Shown one piece after another: positions 61,097 to 64,000 of a stretch of DNA of 64,000 bases. The notes under the pieces were generated by a model, which was not told where the DNA came from, searched no databases, and saw nothing but the letters and a program-made list of their open reading frames with translations. The stretch is taken from positions 62,001-126,000 of the forward strand of contig NZ_JAPEIQ010000022.1 in NCBI RefSeq assembly GCF_026041215.1. Direction: 5' to 3'. The first letter of the stretch is position 1. The number at the start of each line of letters is the position of its first letter. The position numbers were made by a program, and so were the translations under genes. Origin of the DNA: Hoyosella sp. YIM 151337. GTDB lineage: Bacteria; Actinomycetota; Actinomycetes; Mycobacteriales; Mycobacteriaceae.

Positions 61097-61687
61097 ATGG
61101 CGCCTGAACGTCACAAGACAATTGATGAAGATGCCGTCCTTGATGCAGCGCGAGACTGCGTCATCGCGGTCGGGTGGCGCCGCACCACCCTCACCGACGT
61201 CGCGCGACGCGCGGGCATTTCGAGGATGTCTATCTACCGCAAATGGCAAGACATGACGAAGCTGATGAGCGACGTCATGGCCCGCGAATGGTCGTCACTC
61301 GCCGGGATGCACGCACTCGCGCCGAGCGATCCAGCCGTGATCACACCAGGCACCGTCAGCACCGCGGTCCTCGACGTAGCCGCCGCGGTGCGCGACAACC
61401 TTCTCTTCCAGAAGGTCGTTGAAGTCGATCCCGAACTGCTGCTCCCCTACATCCTGCGCCGGCGCGGCCGCGCCCAGAATTCACTGCTGGCCGTACTAGA
61501 GCTCGCGCTAAAGACCGGTCAGGAAGCTGGCGGCATTCGCCCCGGCGATCCACGCGTCATCGCTCGCACAATCCTCACAGCGATGCAGGGATACGTTTTC
61601 TCCGGCACAACAATGACCGACTCACTCGCACCGCACGAGCTTTGCGCCCAGTACCAAGAACTCATCGAGAGGTACCTCACGCCATGA
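61097..61687 (+). CDS. TetR-family regulator
   Basis: The 196-residue protein has an N-terminal TetR helix-turn-helix (AARDCVIAVGWRRTTLTDVA, RRAGISRMSIYRKWQDMTKL; about 10-60) and a helical ligand domain. It is divergent from the AGPS-like gene and coupled to glpD by an ATGA overlap, matching mycobacterial Rv2250c. It probably controls the glpD and flavoprotein operons in response to a lipid or glycerol-linked ligand. Confidence 0.9.
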   Translation: MAPERHKTIDEDAVLDAARDCVIAVGWRRTTLTDVARRAGISRMSIYRKWQDMTKLMSDVMAREWSSLAGMHALAPSDPAVITPGTVSTAVLDVAAAVRDNLLFQKVVEVDPELLLPYILRRRGRAQNSLLAVLELALKTGQEAGGIRPGDPRVIARTILTAMQGYVFSGTTMTDSLAPHELCAQYQELIERYLTP

Positions 61688-63222
61688 CTATCCTCGACAG
61701 CGCTCTGTCCGCGCACCGGAGAGAAAGGGAACTCGCAGAGGCCACCGACGGCCGCGTCTGCGATGTTCTCATTATCGGCCTCGGCGTGACCGGGGCAGGC
61801 GCCGCTCTCGACGCAGCAGCGCGAGGCCTGAATGTCGTAGCAGTCGACGCGTTCGATTTCGCGTGGGGCACGTCGCGGTGGAGTTCCAAGCTCATCCACG
61901 GCGGCTTGCGCTACCTCGCGAAAGGCCAAGTCGGTGTCGCGTACGAAAGTGCGCTCGAGCGTGGCATTCTCATGACGCGCACTGCTCCTCATCTGGTGCG
62001 GCCGCTACCCATGCTGCTGCCCTTGCTGCCAACAGTGGCGCGGTCACAGGGCACTCTTGCCGGAACCGGCTTCATGGCGGGCGACGTCCTGCGCCGCGCC
62101 GCGCGAACGCCATCGGCCGTGCTTCCCCCACCCCGGCGGCTCTCCCCTGCTCAAACCGCCGCATTCGCACCCGGAATCGAGCGAACCGGCCTGCGTGGCG
62201 GCCTGCTGTCCTGGGATGGCCAGCTTGAGGATGACGCGCGGCTCGTCGTGGGGCTGGCCCGCACTGCGGCAGCACTGGGTGCACGCATCCTCACCCGCAC
62301 GCGTGTCCTGAACGCGAGCGGCGACGGCGCCGAGGTTCGTGACGAACTCACAGGCACGCGGCACAGCATCAAGGCGCGCACCGTCATCAACGCGACCGGC
62401 GTGTGGGCGAGCACCATCGACCCGGACGTCTCGCTCCGTCCGTCCCGCGGAACCCACATCGTGCTGCGCGGCGAAACACTCGGTTATCCCACCGCCGCGA
62501 TCACTATGCCCGTACCGGGCGAAACCAATCGCTTCGTCTTCGCCCTGCCACAGCCGGATGGACTCGTGTACGTGGGGCTTACTGATGAACCAGCTGACGG
62601 CGCCGTGCCGGACGTTCCTGAGGCGCCAGCTGCGGACATCGATTTCCTTCTTGATGTGATCGGCCCCGCGTTCGCGGCACGGCCCGACCGCGCGGATGTC
62701 GTCGGCGCGTTCGCCGGGCTGCGGCCTCTGCTTGCCTCTGGCGGCCGCACCGCCGACCTTTCGCGCAGGCACGCAATCCTTGTCTCCCGGGCGGGCATCA
62801 TCACCGTCGTGGGCGGGAAACTCACCACATACCGGCAGATGGCCGAAGATGCCGTCGATGCCGCAGCTGCACACGGCAGCCTGAGCGCCGGGCCCTGCGA
62901 AACCCATCATTTGCCCATCGTGGGCGCGGCGACCCGGCATGCGCTCGCTCAATCCACCGCACCGCGGCGGCTCGTCCGCCGTTACGGGCGGGAAGCACCG
63001 CTCTTAGCCCGCAACCCGGAACTTCTGCAGCCCATCAGCACAAGTGTGCCCGTCACCATGGCTGAACTCGTCTTCGGGGTGACGCATGAGGGCGCCCTAG
63101 ACGTGAGCGACCTCCTTGATCGGCGAACCCGGATCGGCCTGGTTGCGCAGGACCGATCGGAGGCGGAATCTGCCGCCGCGCGTGCTTTCGAACTCGCCGA
63201 GGATTCAGCCGCGCAAGTGTGA
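61684..63222 (+). CDS. glpD: Glycerol-3-phosphate dehydrogenase, FAD-dependent
   Basis: GlpD oxidises glycerol-3-phosphate to dihydroxyacetone phosphate and passes electrons to menaquinone. The 513-residue protein has the FAD loop GLGVTG (32-37), [30 protein letters not shown] and [17 protein letters not shown]. The ATG at 61684 overlaps the tetR stop. Its product DHAP is upstream of acyl-DHAP lipids, which fits the neighbouring AGPS-like gene. It overlaps cobQ by 18 bp. Confidence 0.95.
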   Translation: MTILDSALSAHRRERELAEATDGRVCDVLIIGLGVTGAGAALDAAARGLNVVAVDAFDFAWGTSRWSSKLIHGGLRYLAKGQVGVAYESALERGILMTRTAPHLVRPLPMLLPLLPTVARSQGTLAGTGFMAGDVLRRAARTPSAVLPPPRRLSPAQTAAFAPGIERTGLRGGLLSWDGQLEDDARLVVGLARTAAALGARILTRTRVLNASGDGAEVRDELTGTRHSIKARTVINATGVWASTIDPDVSLRPSRGTHIVLRGETLGYPTAAITMPVPGETNRFVFALPQPDGLVYVGLTDEPADGAVPDVPEAPAADIDFLLDVIGPAFAARPDRADVVGAFAGLRPLLASGGRTADLSRRHAILVSRAGIITVVGGKLTTYRQMAEDAVDAAAAHGSLSAGPCETHHLPIVGAATRHALAQSTAPRRLVRRYGREAPLLARNPELLQPISTSVPVTMAELVFGVTHEGALDVSDLLDRRTRIGLVAQDRSEAESAAARAFELAEDSAAQV

Positions 63223-64000
63223 CTCGAGGCGCGGCTGCGCATTCGGGACGCCACCTTCGAGCAACCCGGACACGCGGTCCACGTCAAGGTGGTGCTCAAG
63301 CGCGTCCGCTATCAGGTCGAGCTGTGCGGTGCGCTCAGCCGCGACGCTGACATCATCGGCGACAGCGAACCCTCTTGCTCCTGCACACTGCGCGACCTCA
63401 GCCAGAAACGCGCGGCGGTACCCGTCGTTTTCGAGCAAACCGTGCCAGTGCGTACCGTATAGACCTGCCTTGTAAGCACCCTCTGGGCGGCCTCCGGACA
63501 ACAGCAGTGGCTCCTCCGCGCTGCGGACAACCTGCCCATGGTGAATCTCGTAGCCCCCGACCGGAATCGCATCAGCGAACCCCGTTCCCGTCCCGGCTGG
63601 CACCGTCAGGGTCTTCGCTGGTGAGAAGGCGATGTCGAGGTCGAAAACGCCGAGCCCATCGATGCACCCCTGCTTCGATTCGACACCATCAGTGATCGAC
63701 TTACCGAGCATCTGAAACCCGCCACACACCGCTAGAAGCGGGCGGCCCGCCCGGGCGCGCGCCTGCAGCACGTCCGACAGGCCCGTCCGGCGCAACCACG
63801 TAAGGTCGGCCACCGTCGACTTGGAGCCAGGCAGCACCACGAGATCGGCGTCGTGCACCGAACCGGGATCATCCACCCAGCGCACTATCACGCCCGGCTC
63901 GCAGGCGAGCGCCTCAACATCCGTCGCATTCGACACGCGCGGCAACCGGATCGCAGCCACCCTGAGCCACTGAGCACCGCGTGGCGCCTTCGGCTTTCCG
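63205..64000 (-). CDS. cobQ: Cobyric acid synthase, C-terminal part (cut by window end)
   Basis: The visible 3' part encodes the CobQ amidotransferase domain: [34 protein letters not shown], catalytic Cys in [21 protein letters not shown] and [11 protein letters not shown]. The frame continues past 63960 to the window edge (PRGAQWLR in front of VAAI), so the N-terminal dethiobiotin-synthetase-like domain lies outside. CobQ amidates four side chains of the corrin ring and belongs to the same pathway as the block at 42.9-48.7 kb. Confidence 0.93.
   Translation of the reverse strand, partial: GKPKAPRGAQWLRVAAIRLPRVSNATDVEALACEPGVIVRWVDDPGSVHDADLVVLPGSKSTVADLTWLRRTGLSDVLQARARAGRPLLAVCGGFQMLGKSITDGVESKQGCIDGLGVFDLDIAFSPAKTLTVPAGTGTGFADAIPVGGYEIHHGQVVRSAEEPLLLSGGRPEGAYKAGLYGTHWHGLLENDGYRRAFLAEVAQCAGARGFAVADDVSVAAERTAQLDLIADALEHHLDVDRVSGLLEGGVPNAQPRLESHLRG

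Overview
The window is a continuous, gene-dense stretch of high-GC actinobacterial chromosome. No rRNA, tRNA, CRISPR array, insertion sequence or prophage was seen. The gene set points to the mycolic-acid-bacteria order (Mycobacteriales/Corynebacteriales): mycothione reductase, PptT with PptH, leaderless promoters, a ChlI/ChlD-type chelatase beside cobO-cobB, and ThyX. From memory, the gene order follows the Mycobacterium tuberculosis segment from rnj (Rv2752c) to mtr (Rv2855), plus a block matching Rv2249c-Rv2252. An MreB-like gene and a natural SEDS-PBP fusion make Mycobacterium itself unlikely. A Hoyosella-like or rhodococcal relative is possible, but the genus cannot be fixed from sequence alone.

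Layout. 1-6.4 kb is a cell-wall block: an MreB-like actin homologue, tail-to-tail with an unusual RodA-type SEDS polymerase fused to a class B PBP, an orphan membrane protein upstream of the fusion, and a secreted lytic transglycosylase. 6.5-17.4 kb holds rnj-dapA-thyX, a START-like protein, a ribbon-helix-helix protein with a striking tandem operator, a flavodoxin-like protein, dapB with a small membrane protein, an M16 peptidase, pnp and rpsO. 17.8-25.7 kb holds an NYN nuclease-like protein, ribF, an MntABC-type metal transporter and a DtxR-family regulator (MntR/SirR type). 25.7-36.8 kb is a long minus-strand run for translation and RNA work: truB-pptT-pptH, dinF-nrnA-rbfA, DUF503, infB, ylxR, nusA-rimP. 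36.9-42.8 kb holds a DUF4439 lipoprotein, a frameshifted O-methyltransferase, proS, yaaA and an EfpA-like exporter. 42.9-48.7 kb is a cobalamin block (cysG/cobA, a cobE/cbiG-like gene with an odd insertion, cobB, cobO, chelatase). mqo, an alpha/beta hydrolase and mtr follow. 52.9-58.6 kb is accessory: two unknown genes, a GntR regulator with a fatty-acid-hydroxylase-family gene, a hydrolase-fold protein without its nucleophile, a YtrA-type regulator with an ABC exporter, and a thioredoxin under a large nested palindrome. 58.6-64 kb holds a lipid kinase, an AGPS-like flavoprotein, a TetR regulator, glpD and the 3' part of cobQ.

Many neighbours overlap by 4 bp (ATGA/GTGA), so translational coupling is the rule. 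Several promoters read as leaderless, with a -10 element 6-7 nt before the start codon (10685, 20137, 24951, 54039). Candidate operators are visible for five transcription factors or their targets. The most notable items are the SEDS-PBP fusion with MreB, the 11-bp-phased RHH operator, the nested palindrome before trx, the methyltransferase frameshift and the palindrome-rich in-frame insertion in the cobE-like gene.
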